NCBI RefSeq assembly: GCF_002093625.1
Contig: NZ_MRWD01000020.1
Location: 17,122 to 81,121, forward strand
Direction: 5' to 3'
Length of the DNA stretch: 64,000 nucleotides
Source of the DNA: Rouxiella silvae
GTDB lineage: Bacteria; Pseudomonadota; Gammaproteobacteria; Enterobacterales; Enterobacteriaceae
The position numbers were made by a program, and so were the translations under genes. The notes beneath the pieces are model-generated. The model saw nothing but the letters and a program-made list of their open reading frames with translations. It was not told where the DNA came from and did no database searches. Positions within the stretch are counted from its first letter, which is position 1; each line of letters starts with the position of its first letter. This document shows, piece after piece, positions 52,549 through 63,697 of this stretch.

Positions 52549-53274
52549 TTAATGTAAAATTTTGGCTAAGAAGTCGCGTGCACGGTCGGATTCTGGATTA
52601 TTAAAGAAGTCGTCTTTATTACGATCCTCAACAATTTTTCCTTCATCCATAAAGATAACGCGGTTTGCCACTTTGCGGGCAAAGCCCATCTCGTGAGTCA
52701 CCACCATCATGGTCATGCCTTCGTTCGCCAGTTCGACCATAACGTCGAGCACTTCGTTGATCATTTCCGGGTCAAGCGCCGAGGTCGGCTCATCAAACAG
52801 CATGGCGATAGGATCCATGCACAGCGCACGGGCGATGGCCACGCGCTGCTGTTGTCCGCCTGAAAGCTGGCCGGGGAATTTGTTGGCATGCGCAGAAAGG
52901 CCGACGCGTTCGAGCAGCTTAAGGCCTTTTTCTCTGGCCGCGGCTTTATCACGCTTCAACACTTTAACCTGCGCCAGGGTCAGGTTTTCAACGATCGACA
53001 GGTGGGGGAACAGCTCAAAATGCTGGAACACCATGCCGACTTTTGCACGCAGTTGGGCAAGGTTGGTTTTTTTATCATTAACCGGCGTACCGTTCACCAG
53101 AATCTCGCCTTTCTGGATAGGCTCCAGCCCGTTAACGGTTTTGATAAGCGTTGATTTGCCTGAACCAGAAGGACCGCAGACCACCACCACTTCACCTTTC
53201 TTAACTTCAGTACTGCAATCGGTCAGCACCTGGAAGTGACCGTACCACTTGGAGACATTTTTCAGCGAAATCAT
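52549..53274 (-). CDS. gltL: Glutamate/aspartate ABC transporter, ATPase
   Basis: A 241-residue ABC ATPase matching E. coli GltL. Walker A is [11 protein letters not shown], the signature [15 protein letters not shown], Walker [14 protein letters not shown], the switch His in [11 protein letters not shown]. It energises glutamate and aspartate uptake with GltI, GltJ and GltK. It overlaps gltK by 4 bases. Confidence 0.96.
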   Translation of the reverse strand: MISLKNVSKWYGHFQVLTDCSTEVKKGEVVVVCGPSGSGKSTLIKTVNGLEPIQKGEILVNGTPVNDKKTNLAQLRAKVGMVFQHFELFPHLSIVENLTLAQVKVLKRDKAAAREKGLKLLERVGLSAHANKFPGQLSGGQQQRVAIARALCMDPIAMLFDEPTSALDPEMINEVLDVMVELANEGMTMMVVTHEMGFARKVANRVIFMDEGKIVEDRNKDDFFNNPESDRARDFLAKILH

Positions 53275-53948
53275 GAAAGGGTCCTTTTCTTCAAATAGCT
53301 CACCAGCAAAGAGGCAGAGATGCTGATAACAAAGTAAACAAATCCGGCAAACAGGATCATTTCGACCTGCGTTCCGTCACGCTCGCCGATATTGGTTGCC
53401 GTGCGGAAGAAGTCCGCCAGGCTCAACACGTACACCAGCGAAGTATCCTGGAATAATACGATGGCCTGAGTCAGCAGCAGCGGCACCATGGCGCGAAACG
53501 CCTGAGGCAAAATAATCAGCTGCATCGACTGCCAGTGGGTCATACCGAGTGCCAGCGCGGCGGAAGACTGTCCGCGGGCAATACTTTGAATACCGGCGCG
53601 GATGATCTCGGAATAATAAGCCGCTTCGAACAGCGCAAAGGCCACCATCGCGGAGATCAGACGAATATCGGTTTTTGGCGACAGCCCGAGCACCTTTTGC
53701 AGGAAACTTGGCACCACCAGATAAAACCACAGCAGGACCATAACCAGCGGCACGGCGCGGAACAGGTTAACGTAAATGCGCGCAAACCAGCTGATAGGCT
53801 TGAAGCTCGACAGGCGCATTACCGCCAGCAGCGTTCCCCACAGGATGCCAAAGACGATAGCAATAGCGGTAATTTCGAGAGTAATCACCATGCCGTTAAG
53901 CAGGTAGGGCAGGCTGGGGACTACTGAACTCCAGTCAAATTGATACAT
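53271..53948 (-). CDS. gltK: Glutamate/aspartate ABC transporter, permease GltK
   Basis: A 225-residue permease with about five membrane helices, matching E. coli GltK. The EAA loop is seen as [18 protein letters not shown] and [35 protein letters not shown] is the typical start. It pairs with GltJ in a heterodimeric membrane channel. It lies 3 bases after gltJ. Confidence 0.96.
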   Translation of the reverse strand: MYQFDWSSVVPSLPYLLNGMVITLEITAIAIVFGILWGTLLAVMRLSSFKPISWFARIYVNLFRAVPLVMVLLWFYLVVPSFLQKVLGLSPKTDIRLISAMVAFALFEAAYYSEIIRAGIQSIARGQSSAALALGMTHWQSMQLIILPQAFRAMVPLLLTQAIVLFQDTSLVYVLSLADFFRTATNIGERDGTQVEMILFAGFVYFVISISASLLVSYLKKRTLS

Positions 53949-53951
53949 AAA

Positions 53952-54692
53952 TTATTTGCTCCCCATTGTGCCCGGCAGGCGAATCTTGCGTTCAACCTGT
54001 TGCATGATAAGCATAATGACCGCGTTGATGAGGACGTAAGCCAGCGTGATGGCGGCAAAAGACTCGTAGGCATGGGCGGAATAGTCGAGCAGTTTGCCCG
54101 CCTGTGCCGCCATGTCGACCAAGCCGATGGTGGAGGCAATCGCCGAGTTTTTTACCAGGTTAAGCATCTCTGAAGTCAACGGCGGCACAATGACGCGATA
54201 GGCGTTGGGCAGCAGCACGTAGCGATAGGTTTGCGGCAGGGTCAGACCCATGGCCAAACCGGCAGCCTGCTGGCCGCTTGGCAGAGATTGAATCGCGGCG
54301 CGCACCTGCTCGCAAACGCGGGCAGCGGTGAACAAGCCGAGGCAAACCATGGAAGAGACAAAGAATTGAACGTTTGGATCCAAATCCTGTTTAAACCACA
54401 TGCCGATATTTTCGGGCAGCAGCTCAGGTACCACTAAATACCAGATAAAGAACTGCACAATCAGCGGTACGTTACGGAAAAGCTCAACGTAACAGGTGCC
54501 AAGAGTGGAGAGAAAACGGTTCGGCACCGTGCGTAAAATACCGAACACTGAGCCTATGAAAAATGCAATTACCCAGGCGCAGAGTGAAAGTGCAATCGTG
54601 ACCTGAAAACCAGACCAGATCCAGCCGAGATACGTGGTATTACCGAACGGGGCCTGTTCGAGAAAAATGCCCCAATTCCAGCCTGAAGACAT
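53952..54692 (-). CDS. gltJ: Glutamate/aspartate ABC transporter, permease GltJ
   Basis: A 246-residue permease matching E. coli GltJ. It opens with NWGIFLEQAPFGNTTYLGWI, and the EAA loop is QQAAGLAMGLTLPQTYRYVL with LPNAYRVIVPPLTSEML. It partners GltK. A 210-base gap containing a strong hairpin separates it from gltI, so the three membrane-associated genes may be expressed at a lower level than the binding protein. Confidence 0.96.
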   Translation of the reverse strand: MSSGWNWGIFLEQAPFGNTTYLGWIWSGFQVTIALSLCAWVIAFFIGSVFGILRTVPNRFLSTLGTCYVELFRNVPLIVQFFIWYLVVPELLPENIGMWFKQDLDPNVQFFVSSMVCLGLFTAARVCEQVRAAIQSLPSGQQAAGLAMGLTLPQTYRYVLLPNAYRVIVPPLTSEMLNLVKNSAIASTIGLVDMAAQAGKLLDYSAHAYESFAAITLAYVLINAVIMLIMQQVERKIRLPGTMGSK

Positions 54693-54766
54693 AAAAAACT
54701 CCGATTATGGTGTTGCCTTGCCGAGTGATGACGTTACAGATGAGTGTTTCACTTTTTAAAAGAATT

Positions 54767-54791
54767 GCGGGGTGGGGAACGACCACCCCGC
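54767..54791 (-). other. GC-rich hairpin between gltI and gltJ
   Basis: GCGGGGTGG and CCACCCCGC form a perfect 9-bp stem with a 7-base loop, in the transcript between gltI and gltJ. It lacks a clean T tract. Hairpins here commonly let the abundant binding protein mRNA accumulate above the membrane genes. Confidence 0.65.
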
Positions 54792-54902
54792 ATTCTCCCT
54801 GCTGTTTCGCAGGTTCCTGTCCCTGTCTGTACTCTAGGACATCATCACTTCCCCTTTGCCTAGCCGCAGAGCCGATGGCACAGGGGATACTTCAGTGTTG
54901 AG

Positions 54903-55799
54903 TTACAGCGCTTTGTCATTAGGCGCTTTGAACAAAGCTTTCATGTCGTCGGACAGTTCAAAGTTCATGTTCAGATTTTTTGGAGGAATAGGTTTTTTGA
55001 ACCAGGTTTCGAACCATTTGGTCGCTTCGCCTGAGGTTTCGGCAGTAGAGATGGTGTCATCAACCAATTTCTTGAACTCAGGATCGTCTTTACGCAGCAT
55101 ACAGCCGTAGGCTTCCTTCGACTGTGGCGTACCCAAAATGACCCAGTCATCAGGTTTTTTGGCTTTAGCACGTTCGCCGGCCAGCAGGGCATCATCCATC
55201 ATAAAGGCCGCGGCGCGACCGGTTTCCAGCGTGCGGAATGAGTCACCGTGGTCTTTGGTGCTGATGATTTTCATGTCCAGTTTTTTGTCGTCGTTCAGCT
55301 TGTGCAGCAGAACTTCAGACGTCGTTCCTGAAGTGACAACCACGGTTTTGCCTTTCAGGTCTTCGAAATCTTTAATCGGCGAGCCTTTCTTAACCAGCAG
55401 GCGAGTACCGATCACGAAGATGGTATCTGAGAAAGCGGCCTGTTGCTGACGCTCAAGATTGTTAGTGGTTGAACCACACTCAAAATCGTAAGTGCCGTTT
55501 TGCAGCAGCGGGATACGGTTCTGTGAAGTAATCGGCAGCATTTTTACCTGCAGATTAGGTGCGTTCAGCTTTTTCTTGACGGCATCAACGATGGCGTTTG
55601 AAAAATCCTGTGAGTAACCCACCACTTTTTGCTCATTGTTGTAATAAGAGAATGGCACGGAAGATTCGCGGTGGCCGACAACGATCACGCCATTATCTTT
55701 AATTTTTTTCAGCGTACCAGTCAGTTCTTCGGCATGGGCTAGGCTACTTGCGGCGACACTTGCCAGCAGTACCGACAACACCAGTTTGCGCATTTGCAT
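54903..55799 (-). CDS. gltI: Glutamate/aspartate periplasmic binding protein
   Basis: A 298-residue family-3 binding protein matching E. coli GltI. A signal peptide ends near LAHA-E. Ligand-binding segments include VGHRESSVPFSYYNNEQKV, ECGSTTNNLERQQQAAFSDT and VVVTSGTTSEVLL. It collects glutamate and aspartate for GltJKL. The frame is open to 55844, but the ATG at 55799 has AAAGGAG at seven bases and gives the E. coli N terminus. Confidence 0.96.
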   Translation of the reverse strand: MQMRKLVLSVLLASVAASSLAHAEELTGTLKKIKDNGVIVVGHRESSVPFSYYNNEQKVVGYSQDFSNAIVDAVKKKLNAPNLQVKMLPITSQNRIPLLQNGTYDFECGSTTNNLERQQQAAFSDTIFVIGTRLLVKKGSPIKDFEDLKGKTVVVTSGTTSEVLLHKLNDDKKLDMKIISTKDHGDSFRTLETGRAAAFMMDDALLAGERAKAKKPDDWVILGTPQSKEAYGCMLRKDDPEFKKLVDDTISTAETSGEATKWFETWFKKPIPPKNLNMNFELSDDMKALFKAPNDKAL

Positions 55800-56225
55800 G
55801 GTCCAACTCCTTTGCTTAGTGATGGATCCTCCGTAAAGGATCAAATATGAATCCGGTAATAAATCTTTCGTAAACCCGCTCGCCGCTTAGTTCACAGCGA
55901 TCTCTGCAATGAGAAGATAGCGTAATGTGAACAATGTGAAATCATTATGTTTCTTTTTTGAGACTAAGCGCGCACCAAATCCAAGCAACCAGCGGCTGTT
56001 GCACTGTAATGGTGACCGTTTATTCATCAAAATGTGTCAAAACGATGCAGCGAGCTAATATACGTTTATAAATAAGATATCTTTCAACAAGATGAAGCAA
56101 GATGCATGCCAGCTGGATGCATAAGCCGAATTTATCGTCAGCCAGTGACGTTAAGCAAAGTGAATAAAAAACCGAAAAAGGCGGGAAAACAGCAGGCTTA
56201 ATTTTGGCAATAGGTGATGCCGCAC
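55800..56225. other. gltI upstream region, no gene seen
   Basis: This stretch of about 425 bases lies between the gltI start and the lnt terminator and must hold the gltI promoter. It is AT-rich. A long minus-strand frame here (56020-56244) runs through the lnt terminator, has no ribosome-binding site and no family resemblance, and is not annotated. Confidence 0.5.
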
Positions 56226-56258
56226 TTAAAAAAGGCAAGGGCACCGCTAAGTGCCCTT
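56226..56258 (-). terminator. Rho-independent terminator after lnt
   Basis: On the minus strand AAGGGCAC, a 6-base loop and GTGCCCTT form an 8-bp stem, followed by GCC and six T. It is 28 bases after the lnt stop codon and ends the ybeZ-ybeY-corC-lnt run. Confidence 0.9.
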
Positions 56259-56286
56259 GAGGAGTAGATTGTGAAGCTTGGGTCGA

Positions 56287-57810
56287 TTAGTTCTTGCGGC
56301 GTCCCAATGCAAAGGCGGCAATGGCAAACAACAGGGTAAGAACCCACAACGGCCATACGCCCAGTCTTGCATACGGCGTGATGCCCTGTGTTGGGGTAAT
56401 TTTAACGTCCAATACTTGGCGGGTGAACTGCGGTATTACTGCAATCACGTTACCTTCGGCGTCAATTGCGCCAGTGACGCCATTGTTGGTACTGCGCAAC
56501 AGCGGGCGGCCCAGTTCAACGGCCCGCATACGCGCCATCTGGAAGTGCTGCCACGGACCGATTGAGTGACCAAACCAGGCGTCGTTCGATACGGTGAGCA
56601 GTAAATTGGTCTCGGGGCGGAAGTTCTCTCGAACCTGTTCACCTTCGACAATTTCGTAGCAAATTGCAGTGGTGAAGTTCAGCCCTGCAACGTGCAGCGG
56701 CGGCTGAATATAATTACCGCGGCTGAAAGAGGACATCGGCAAATCAAAGAAGGGCGCAAGTGGGCGCAGCAGATCTTCCATTGGCACAAACTCACCGAAA
56801 GGCACCAGGTGATATTTGGTGTAACGATTTGGATCCGGATAGCGATACTGCTCGGGGCCGCCCAGTGCAATGACGCTGTTGTACGTTTTAGCACCGGCTG
56901 GCGTGCGCATATAATCAACAATGCCGGTTATCAGTTGGCTGTTGTGCGAGCGTGTCAGGTCATCCATCATGGTCAGGAACTGCTGCTGATCCGACTCTAT
57001 ATCTGGAATAGCCGACTCAGGCCAGATTATAATTTTTGCCTTGCCGAGATAGGGACGCGTTTCGTCAAGGTAGGCCTGCAGCGTTGAGATAAGCGCTTTA
57101 GGGTCCCACTTCATCGACTGTGGAATGTTTCCCTGCACCATCGCAATGTCGACAGTTTTGTCAGTCTGAGGCGTAAACCAGTGAATTTTTTGCAGCGGCC
57201 AAGGCAGCAGTAGCATAGCAGCCGCAATGACCGCCGGTACTGCCTTGCGCTGATGCAGCGCATAAACCAGCAGACCGCTGAGAGACATCATCACAAAAGT
57301 AATGGTTTCAACGCCACCAAGCGGTGCCAGACCTTTTAGCGGACCGTTGATCTGGCTATAACCGAACTGCAACCACGGGAAGCCGGTAAGCACCCAACCG
57401 CGTAAAAACTCGGTGACTTGCCACAGGGCGGGCGCCGCCAGCGCCAGTCGCCACCAGGTGGTTTTTGGCCACAGCTTGGCCAGTAAGCCGGCAAAGAGCA
57501 GGGTATAAAGTGACAGATAGACCGCAAGCAGCGCCACCAAAAACAGGTTTACGGCTTCCGGCATGCCGCCAAAGGTCGCGATACTGACGTAAACCCAGTT
57601 AACACCGCTGCCAAACAGTCCCAGTCCCCAGCAGAATCCAAGCAGCGCAGACTGGCCAGGACGACGGTCAAGCGTGACCAGCAGTAGGCCAAACAGCGAA
57701 ACAATCGCCGCAGGCCAAAAATCATAGGGGGAGAAGGAGAGTGTGCCGCAGGCACCAAACAGTATCGCCAGCAGGCCTCTCACCCGCTGACGTTGATACA
57801 TACCCATCAT
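56287..57810 (-). CDS. lnt: Apolipoprotein N-acyltransferase
   Basis: A 507-residue inner-membrane enzyme matching E. coli Lnt. About six membrane helices lead to a periplasmic nitrilase-fold domain with Glu in [10 protein letters not shown], Lys in [14 protein letters not shown] and Cys in [13 protein letters not shown]. It adds the third acyl chain to lipoproteins. It needs that step for the several lipoproteins in this window (LptE, RlpA). The start is one of three closely spaced ATGs; none has a strong ribosome-binding site. Confidence 0.97.
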   Translation of the reverse strand: MMGMYQRQRVRGLLAILFGACGTLSFSPYDFWPAAIVSLFGLLLVTLDRRPGQSALLGFCWGLGLFGSGVNWVYVSIATFGGMPEAVNLFLVALLAVYLSLYTLLFAGLLAKLWPKTTWWRLALAAPALWQVTEFLRGWVLTGFPWLQFGYSQINGPLKGLAPLGGVETITFVMMSLSGLLVYALHQRKAVPAVIAAAMLLLPWPLQKIHWFTPQTDKTVDIAMVQGNIPQSMKWDPKALISTLQAYLDETRPYLGKAKIIIWPESAIPDIESDQQQFLTMMDDLTRSHNSQLITGIVDYMRTPAGAKTYNSVIALGGPEQYRYPDPNRYTKYHLVPFGEFVPMEDLLRPLAPFFDLPMSSFSRGNYIQPPLHVAGLNFTTAICYEIVEGEQVRENFRPETNLLLTVSNDAWFGHSIGPWQHFQMARMRAVELGRPLLRSTNNGVTGAIDAEGNVIAVIPQFTRQVLDVKITPTQGITPYARLGVWPLWVLTLLFAIAAFALGRRKN

Positions 57811-57829
57811 ATTTCACACCACAGATGCG

Positions 57830-57902
57830 TTGGCTCCACTCTCTTACCCCAGTCACTTAACTGGGTAAGCTCCCGAGGATGCGTTCCTTTGCCGCCTTCC
57901 TG
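57830..57902. repeat. Intergenic palindromic repeat, copy 2 (lnt-corC gap)
   Basis: TTGGCT at the left, a core hairpin CTTACCC-AGT/ACT-GGGTAAG with one bulged base (57843-57869), and GCCGCCTTCCTG at the right. The layout matches the repeat at 41449-41498, although sequences differ. It fills most of the 138-base gap between corC and lnt. Similar elements are common in Yersinia and Serratia relatives; I cannot count copies from one window. Confidence 0.6.
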
Positions 57903-57948
57903 TGATACCCAATCTATTGGATATAAAAATCTTGTTGCCATGAATAAA

Positions 57949-58827
57949 TTATTCTTCCAGTTTCGGTTGCGGCGCGTCGTCCGGGATTTTTACGTGAACC
58001 TGAATGATACGGCGGCTATCGGCCATGGCAACTTTGAATGAGTAACCGTCGATGTCGATAGTTTCGCCACGGGCCGGGAGGTGCCCAAATGACTGCATAA
58101 CCAAACCGCCGATGGTATCGACTTCGTCATCGCTGAAGCTGGTGTTAAACACTTCGTTGAAATCTTCGATAGGCGCAAGTGCGCGAACGGTATAGGTGTG
58201 ACGGCTGAGCTGGCGGATGTCGAGGTCTTCCTCGTCATCGTATTCGTCTTCGATTTCACCCACAATCAGCTCGAGAATGTCTTCAATGGTAACCAGACCG
58301 GAAACACCACCAAATTCGTCAACCACAATCGCCATATGATAGCGCTGAGAGCGGAACTCTTTCAGCATGCGGTCAACGCGCTTGCTTTCAGGCACTACCA
58401 CAGCGGTTCTCAACACTTTATCAATGCTGAACGGCTCAGACTCCGTGCGCATAAATGGCAGTAAATCTTTTGCCATTAAAATGCCTTCAATATGGTCCTT
58501 ATCCTCGCTGATGATCGGAAAACGCGAGTGAGCCGATTCGATAATGACGTCGAGGCACTCTTCGATCGGTTGATTGCGTTTCAGGGTGATCATTTGTGAA
58601 CGAGGGATCATGATATCGCGCACGCGCTGCTCGGCGATATCCATCACGCCTTCCAGCATGTCACGGGTATCGGGGTCGATCAGATCGTTTTGTTCGGAAT
58701 CACGGATCAGCTCAACCAAGTCGCCACGGTTTTTTGGTTCACCGTGAAATAACTGGCTAAGAATAAGGGAAAAGAAGCCCTTCTTGGGACTGGGGCTGTC
58801 GCTATTTTGTGGGTGGTCATCGCTCAT
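57949..58827 (-). CDS. corC: CorC/YbeX, CBS-domain transporter-associated protein
   Basis: A 292-residue protein matching E. coli YbeX. Two CBS domains ([16 protein letters not shown] and [14 protein letters not shown]; then [20 protein letters not shown]) are followed by a CorC/HlyC domain ending in [13 protein letters not shown]. It has been linked to cobalt and magnesium efflux and, more recently, to ribosome metabolism. It lies in the conserved ybeZ-ybeY-ybeX-lnt cluster. Confidence 0.95.
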   Translation of the reverse strand: MSDDHPQNSDSPSPKKGFFSLILSQLFHGEPKNRGDLVELIRDSEQNDLIDPDTRDMLEGVMDIAEQRVRDIMIPRSQMITLKRNQPIEECLDVIIESAHSRFPIISEDKDHIEGILMAKDLLPFMRTESEPFSIDKVLRTAVVVPESKRVDRMLKEFRSQRYHMAIVVDEFGGVSGLVTIEDILELIVGEIEDEYDDEEDLDIRQLSRHTYTVRALAPIEDFNEVFNTSFSDDEVDTIGGLVMQSFGHLPARGETIDIDGYSFKVAMADSRRIIQVHVKIPDDAPQPKLEE

Positions 58828-58975
58828 GGCGTTGGGGTGGTATTCTCATAGTAAGGAAAAGATAGCCATTGACGTTACGGCATTGCGGCAGCGTCAATGA
58901 CAAGGGTCGAGATAAACTACTGAGTTTTTAACTCATTTAGTCACGTTCGTCGAGCAGGAGCGCACGTCGAATAGA

Positions 58976-59446
58976 CTATTCATCAAGCAAAAGATAAGGG
59001 TCCGGATGACCAAGTGATTGCATGATTTCAATCTCGATGGCTTCCATCTCTTCCGCTTCTTCATCAATGATATGGTCATACCCTAGCAGATGCAGGCTAC
59101 CGTGGACAACCATATGGGCCCAATGCGCATTTAGCGCCTTGTTTTGCTCACCGGCTTCGAGCTCAACCACCTGCCGACAGATAACCAAATCACCGAGCAG
59201 AGGTAGCTCCATGCCTGGAGGGGCTTCAAACGGAAAAGAAAGTACGTTAGTGGACTTGTCTTTTCCGCGATAAGTCATGTTCAACTCTTGGCTTTCCGCT
59301 TCGTCAACGATGCGAATAGTCACTTCCGACTCTTCCTGAAATTGCGGAAGAACGGCTTCCAGCCACTGCTGGAAGTCGCTTTCGGCCGGCAAGCCTTCAC
59401 TGCTCTCGCTAGCAATCTGTAAATCTAAAATTACCTGATGACTCAT
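58976..59446 (-). CDS. ybeY: Endoribonuclease YbeY
   Basis: A 156-residue metalloprotein matching E. coli YbeY. The zinc motif H-x3-H-x5-H is seen as [25 protein letters not shown] is another conserved block. It matures the 3' end of 16S rRNA and takes part in ribosome quality control. It overlaps ybeZ by 4 bases (ATGA), showing coupling. Confidence 0.97.
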   Translation of the reverse strand: MSHQVILDLQIASESSEGLPAESDFQQWLEAVLPQFQEESEVTIRIVDEAESQELNMTYRGKDKSTNVLSFPFEAPPGMELPLLGDLVICRQVVELEAGEQNKALNAHWAHMVVHGSLHLLGYDHIIDEEAEEMEAIEIEIMQSLGHPDPYLLLDE

Positions 59447-60513
59447 GTATTGCTCTGTTCCGGGGTGGGTTGGGCAGTATACTGCTGTGATTCATGCTTG
59501 CGCTGTTTGGCTACCTCGTCGCGGCGTTTCTGGTCTTCTTCTTCCCAGGCCTCATAGGCAACAACGATACGCGCAACGACCGGATGACGAACAACGTCTT
59601 CACTGTGGAAGAAATTGAAGCTCAGTTCTTCAACGCCAGAGAGTACTTCAATTGCGTGCCGCAGGCCCGACTTTTGGTGACGGGGCAGGTCGATTTGCGT
59701 CACGTCGCCAGTAATCACTGCCTTGGAATTAAAGCCGATACGCGTCAGGAACATTTTCATCTGTTCAATTGAGGTATTCTGGCTTTCGTCCAAAATGATA
59801 AATGCATCGTTAAGGGTACGACCGCGCATGTAGGCCAGCGGCGCAACTTCAATCACGTTACGCTCTATCAGCTTCTCGACTTTTTCGAAGCCGAGCATTT
59901 CAAACAGTGCGTCATACAGCGGACGCAGATAAGGGTCGACTTTCTGGCTCAGGTCACCGGGGAGGAAACCGAGTTTCTCACCGGCCTCGACCGCGGGGCG
60001 GGTCAGCATAATGCGACGCACTTCCTGGCGCTCCAGCGCATCGACTGCTGCCGCAACCGCCAGGTAGGTTTTACCCGTACCGGCAGGGCCAATACCAAAG
60101 GTAATGTCGTGGTCCAGAATGTTGGCGATATACTGCGCCTGATTCGGCGTGCGCGGTTTAATCATGCCGCGCTTGGTCTTGATAATCACCGCTTTGCCGT
60201 AATCGGGCACGCTCTCGGCGGTTTGCTCCAGCACGCGGCTCTCTTTAATCGCTAGATGAATCTTTTCGGGATTAATGTCCTGCGTTTCGCCGCGCAAAGG
60301 GGCGGTGTCGACGTACAGGTCGCGCAGAATGTCTGCCGCGGCTTCTACTACCAGGTTCTTACCCACCAGTTTAAAGGCGTTATCACGACGATTGATCTCG
60401 ATGCCCAACCGACGTTCCAGTTGTTTGATGTTGTCATCAAACGGGCCGCACAGACTCAGCAAGCGCTGATTGTCTTCCGGCTCCAGCAAAATCTCTTGTG
60501 TTACAACGTTCAA
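59443..60513 (-). CDS. ybeZ: PhoH-like ATPase YbeZ
   Basis: A 356-residue NTPase of the PhoH family matching E. coli YbeZ. Walker A is [15 protein letters not shown], Walker B is in [13 protein letters not shown], and RTLNDAF precedes it. A KH-like N-terminal segment is present, and the tail is Gln-rich. It is a partner of YbeY in rRNA processing. It starts the ybeZ-ybeY-corC-lnt run, after the miaB terminator. Confidence 0.96.
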   Translation of the reverse strand: MNVVTQEILLEPEDNQRLLSLCGPFDDNIKQLERRLGIEINRRDNAFKLVGKNLVVEAAADILRDLYVDTAPLRGETQDINPEKIHLAIKESRVLEQTAESVPDYGKAVIIKTKRGMIKPRTPNQAQYIANILDHDITFGIGPAGTGKTYLAVAAAVDALERQEVRRIMLTRPAVEAGEKLGFLPGDLSQKVDPYLRPLYDALFEMLGFEKVEKLIERNVIEVAPLAYMRGRTLNDAFIILDESQNTSIEQMKMFLTRIGFNSKAVITGDVTQIDLPRHQKSGLRHAIEVLSGVEELSFNFFHSEDVVRHPVVARIVVAYEAWEEEDQKRRDEVAKQRKHESQQYTAQPTPEQSNT

Positions 60514-60661
60514 ACTATTCCTCTGGGCCGCTCTGGACCTGTTGAAGGTGTATCTCGACGGTTTCTCTCTGACTTCTGCTCTATAAAGTAATAATACATG
60601 CGCTTGGCAAAATATTCCCAGTGCCGCACGTGCTGTACTAAAGAATATGCGGCCTATCTCG

Positions 60662-60690
60662 TAAAAATAAAGGGCGCATCAGCGCCCTTA
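60662..60690 (-). terminator. Rho-independent terminator after miaB
   Basis: On the minus strand AAGGGCGC, a 4-base loop and GCGCCCTT form an 8-bp stem followed by TATTTTT. It begins 19 bases after the miaB stop codon. Confidence 0.92.
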
Positions 60691-60708
60691 TGCACTAAAG
60701 GGTAAAAA

Positions 60709-62139
60709 TTAGGGCTGATAGATGCTAACGCCGGTCTCATTTTCTTTGCGAGTGCGGGCGATGATTGCCTGCGGTGATTCATGCATGCGCAGCGCCATTT
60801 GCTCTTCGGTGCGCACCACAATTCCGCGCAGGGAGTTGGTCATCACGTCAACGATTTCTAAATCTACGAATTTGCCAATCATGTCCGGCATACCTTCGAA
60901 ATTCACCACGCGGTTATTTTCGGTGCGGCCGGTCAGTTCCATAATGTCTTTGCGCGAAGTCCCTTCAACCAGAACGCGCTGCACGGTGCCAATCATGGCG
61001 CGGCTGATACGCATCGCCTGCTGGGTAATTCTTTCTTGCAGTTGGTAAAGACGCTGCTTTTTCTCCTCGTCACTGACATCGTCCACCAAGTCTGCCGCCG
61101 GTGTGCCAGGGCGGGCGGAATAGATGAAGCTGTAGCTGACGTCCATGTTGACATCGCTTATCAGTTTCATGGTCTGCTGGTGGTCCTCATCGGTTTCGCC
61201 CGGAAAACCGACAATAAAGTCGGAGCTGAAGGTGATACCGGGACGCGCCTTAAGAATTTTTCGCAGAGTCGATTTATATTCCAGAACCGTATGCGCACGT
61301 TTCATCATGGTCAACACGCGGTCTGAGCCGCACTGCACAGGCAGATGGAGGAAACTCACCAGCTCCGGGGTATCTTTGTAAACTTCGATGATGTCGTCGG
61401 TGAACTCAATCGGGTGGCTGGTGGTGAAGCGAATCCGGTCGATACCGTCAATGCTGGCCACTAAACGCAGCAGTTCGGCAAAGCTGCAAATCTCGCCGTC
61501 AAAGCCGGGGCCGCGATAGGCGTTAACGTTCTGGCCCAGCAGATTGACTTCACGCACGCCCTGAGCGGCAAGCTGAGCGACTTCAAACAGCACGTCATCG
61601 CTTGGGCGGCTGACTTCTTCTCCACGCGTATAGGGCACGACGCAGAAGCTGCAGTATTTGTTACAGCCTTCCATGATTGACACAAACGCGGTGGGGCCAT
61701 CGGCGCGCGGCTCCGGCAAACGGTCGAATTTTTCGATTTCAGGAAAACTGATGTCAACGATGGGGCTTTTACTGCCGCGCACGTGATTGATCATTTCCGG
61801 CAGTCGGTGCAGCGTTTGTGGTCCAAAAACGATGTCAACGTAGTGGGCGCGCTGGCGGATCAGTTTACCTTCCTGCGAGGCCACGCAGCCACCAACGCCG
61901 ATGATCAAGTCAGGATTGGCTTTTTTGAGTATTTTCCAGCGACCCAACTGGTGAAATACCTTCTCTTGGGCCTTCTCCCGGATGGAACAAGTGTTGAGCA
62001 GCAGCACATCAGCCTCTTCGGCATTATCTGTCAGTTCAAAACCGTGCGTGCTGTTAAGTAAGTCTGCCATTTTAGATGAGTCATACTCATTCATCTGACA
62101 GCCCCAGGTTTTTATATGCAGTTTTTTCTTCATCGGCAT
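60709..62139 (-). CDS. miaB: tRNA-2-methylthio-N6-isopentenyladenosine synthase MiaB
   Basis: A 476-residue radical-SAM methylthiotransferase matching E. coli MiaB (474). The first cluster uses Cys in [22 protein letters not shown] and GGCVASQEG; the radical-SAM motif is [15 protein letters not shown]; a C-terminal TRAM domain follows ([19 protein letters not shown]). It adds a methylthio group to A37 of tRNAs reading UNN codons. The conserved PVQSGS loop reads PVQCGS here, a small change. It is divergent from ubiF. Confidence 0.97.
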   Translation of the reverse strand: MPMKKKLHIKTWGCQMNEYDSSKMADLLNSTHGFELTDNAEEADVLLLNTCSIREKAQEKVFHQLGRWKILKKANPDLIIGVGGCVASQEGKLIRQRAHYVDIVFGPQTLHRLPEMINHVRGSKSPIVDISFPEIEKFDRLPEPRADGPTAFVSIMEGCNKYCSFCVVPYTRGEEVSRPSDDVLFEVAQLAAQGVREVNLLGQNVNAYRGPGFDGEICSFAELLRLVASIDGIDRIRFTTSHPIEFTDDIIEVYKDTPELVSFLHLPVQCGSDRVLTMMKRAHTVLEYKSTLRKILKARPGITFSSDFIVGFPGETDEDHQQTMKLISDVNMDVSYSFIYSARPGTPAADLVDDVSDEEKKQRLYQLQERITQQAMRISRAMIGTVQRVLVEGTSRKDIMELTGRTENNRVVNFEGMPDMIGKFVDLEIVDVMTNSLRGIVVRTEEQMALRMHESPQAIIARTRKENETGVSIYQP

Positions 62140-62445
62140 GCCATTACTTAAAAAGCGTTAAACAAAACATCCCTATAATTAAATTTGGGGATGCAGCTCA
62201 GGAGCCTATTGGTCAATCTTTTAGTTAACGTCGTGGTGGCGAATAGACTCTGCATTACAGCCGGTGCATGAGTATGTGGGGGACCGGGCGGTGTAGCTTA
62301 GGGGAGACAGTGTAATCCCACATTAACTGAGTGGCTAGTGCGCTAAATCAGGTTGCGCCCTGATAACGGGTGAAAAATCCGGTACACTTCGCGAAATGCG
62401 CGTTTTGTATAAATCCACATTTAACAAAAAACAACGAAGAGCGAG
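62140..62445. other. 306-bp divergent promoter region between miaB and ubiF
   Basis: No gene seen. TACACT at 62383-62388 with TGATAA 16 bases upstream is a weak candidate promoter for ubiF. No strong hairpin or operator stands out. Confidence 0.4.
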
Positions 62446-63660
62446 ATGGACACGGTCGAAAATATGAGCCTCGAAAATAATACGGTACAGAACCCCTTTG
62501 AAGTCATCGTGGTCGGCGGCGGGATGGTCGGCGCAGCAACGGCAGTGGGATTTGCTCAGCAGGGGCTACGTGTGGCCGTTATTGAAGATAAGGCACCGCA
62601 GCCATTCGATAATGCCGACCCGATTGATCTGCGGATCTCTGCCATCGGTTGTGCCTCGGTTCGCCTGTTGCAGAGGCTCGGTGCTTGGTCGCAGGTTGAA
62701 CACATGCGTTCTACGCCCTATCGCCGTCTTGAAACGTGGGAACAGCCTGGATCCGAGGTGCTGTTTGATGCGCACTCTCTGGGTTTATCCGAGCTGGGTT
62801 TTATGCTGGAAAATCGCGTTCTGCAGCTCGCGTTATGGCAGCAAATGCAGCAGTTTGAGAATCTGACGCTATTTTGCCCCGACAAGCTCAAAAAACTGCA
62901 TCAGAATGTCGATGAGAGTTGGTCGCTGGAGTTGGTGAGCGGAGAGCAGCTTAATGCACGTCTTGTGGTGGCCGCCGACGGTGCAAACTCTCTGGTGCGT
63001 CAGCAGGCAGGCATCGGCATCGACGGTTGGCAGTACCGCCAGAATTGCATGTTGATTAACGTTGAGACACAGTCACAGGATTTGGACGTGACCTGGCAAC
63101 AGTTTTTCCCTTCAGGGCCGCGCGCTTTCCTGCCACTGTGGGGAAATCACGCCTCGCTGGTGTGGTATGACAGTCCGCAACGTATCCGCCACCTGCAGTC
63201 GCTAAACATGCACCAACTGACCCAAGAGGTTACCGCGGCCTTCCCAGCTCGTCTGGGGGCGATTAAGGCACTGTCATCGGGGTCTTTCCCATTGGTGCGT
63301 CGCCACGCCCAGCGCTATGTGTCATCGGGGCTGGTTCTGGTGGGCGATGCGGCTCACACCATTAATCCGCTGGCCGGGCAGGGGGTGAATCTGGGCTATC
63401 GTGACGTAGAAGCGCTGCTCGACGTAGTGTCAGTGGCTAATGAAAAGGGTGAAGCCTGGTGGAGTGAGCGCGTACTGCAGCGCTATCAGCGCCGCCGCCG
63501 GGTTGATAACTTGATGATGCAAAGCGGCATGGACCTGTTTTATACCGCGTTTAGCAACAGCTTGCCGCCGGTTCGCCTGTTACGTAACCTGGCACTGATG
63601 GCGGCGCAGCGCGCTGGCAAATTAAAATCGAAGGCGCTGGAGTATGCACTGGGGCTGTAG
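62446..63660 (+). CDS. ubiF: 3-demethoxyubiquinol 3-hydroxylase UbiF
   Basis: A 404-residue FAD monooxygenase matching E. coli UbiF (391). The FAD motif is VIVVGGGMVGAATAVGFAQQ near residue 20, the second is LVVAADGANSLVRQQAG, and the third GDAAHTINPLAGQGVNLGYRD. It introduces the last ring hydroxyl in ubiquinone synthesis. The annotated ATG at 62446 gives a slightly longer N terminus than E. coli; an ATG seven codons later (MSLENN) is an alternative. Ubiquinone made here also serves Gcd and GlpD-type enzymes such as EryB. Confidence 0.96.
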   Translation: MDTVENMSLENNTVQNPFEVIVVGGGMVGAATAVGFAQQGLRVAVIEDKAPQPFDNADPIDLRISAIGCASVRLLQRLGAWSQVEHMRSTPYRRLETWEQPGSEVLFDAHSLGLSELGFMLENRVLQLALWQQMQQFENLTLFCPDKLKKLHQNVDESWSLELVSGEQLNARLVVAADGANSLVRQQAGIGIDGWQYRQNCMLINVETQSQDLDVTWQQFFPSGPRAFLPLWGNHASLVWYDSPQRIRHLQSLNMHQLTQEVTAAFPARLGAIKALSSGSFPLVRRHAQRYVSSGLVLVGDAAHTINPLAGQGVNLGYRDVEALLDVVSVANEKGEAWWSERVLQRYQRRRRVDNLMMQSGMDLFYTAFSNSLPPVRLLRNLALMAAQRAGKLKSKALEYALGL

Positions 63661-63697
63661 GGCCGACTTGTTAAGGCAGGGGAGTTGAATGAATAAG

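Noticed and set aside
52709..53239. 176-residue plus-strand open frame opposite gltL
   Set aside because: It is the mirror of an ABC ATPase; the same kind of frame appears opposite the other ABC ATPase in this window (36770-36982).
56020..56244. 74-residue minus-strand frame between lnt and gltI
   Set aside because: It begins inside the lnt terminator, lacks a ribosome-binding site, and its hydrophobic look comes from AT-rich intergenic sequence.
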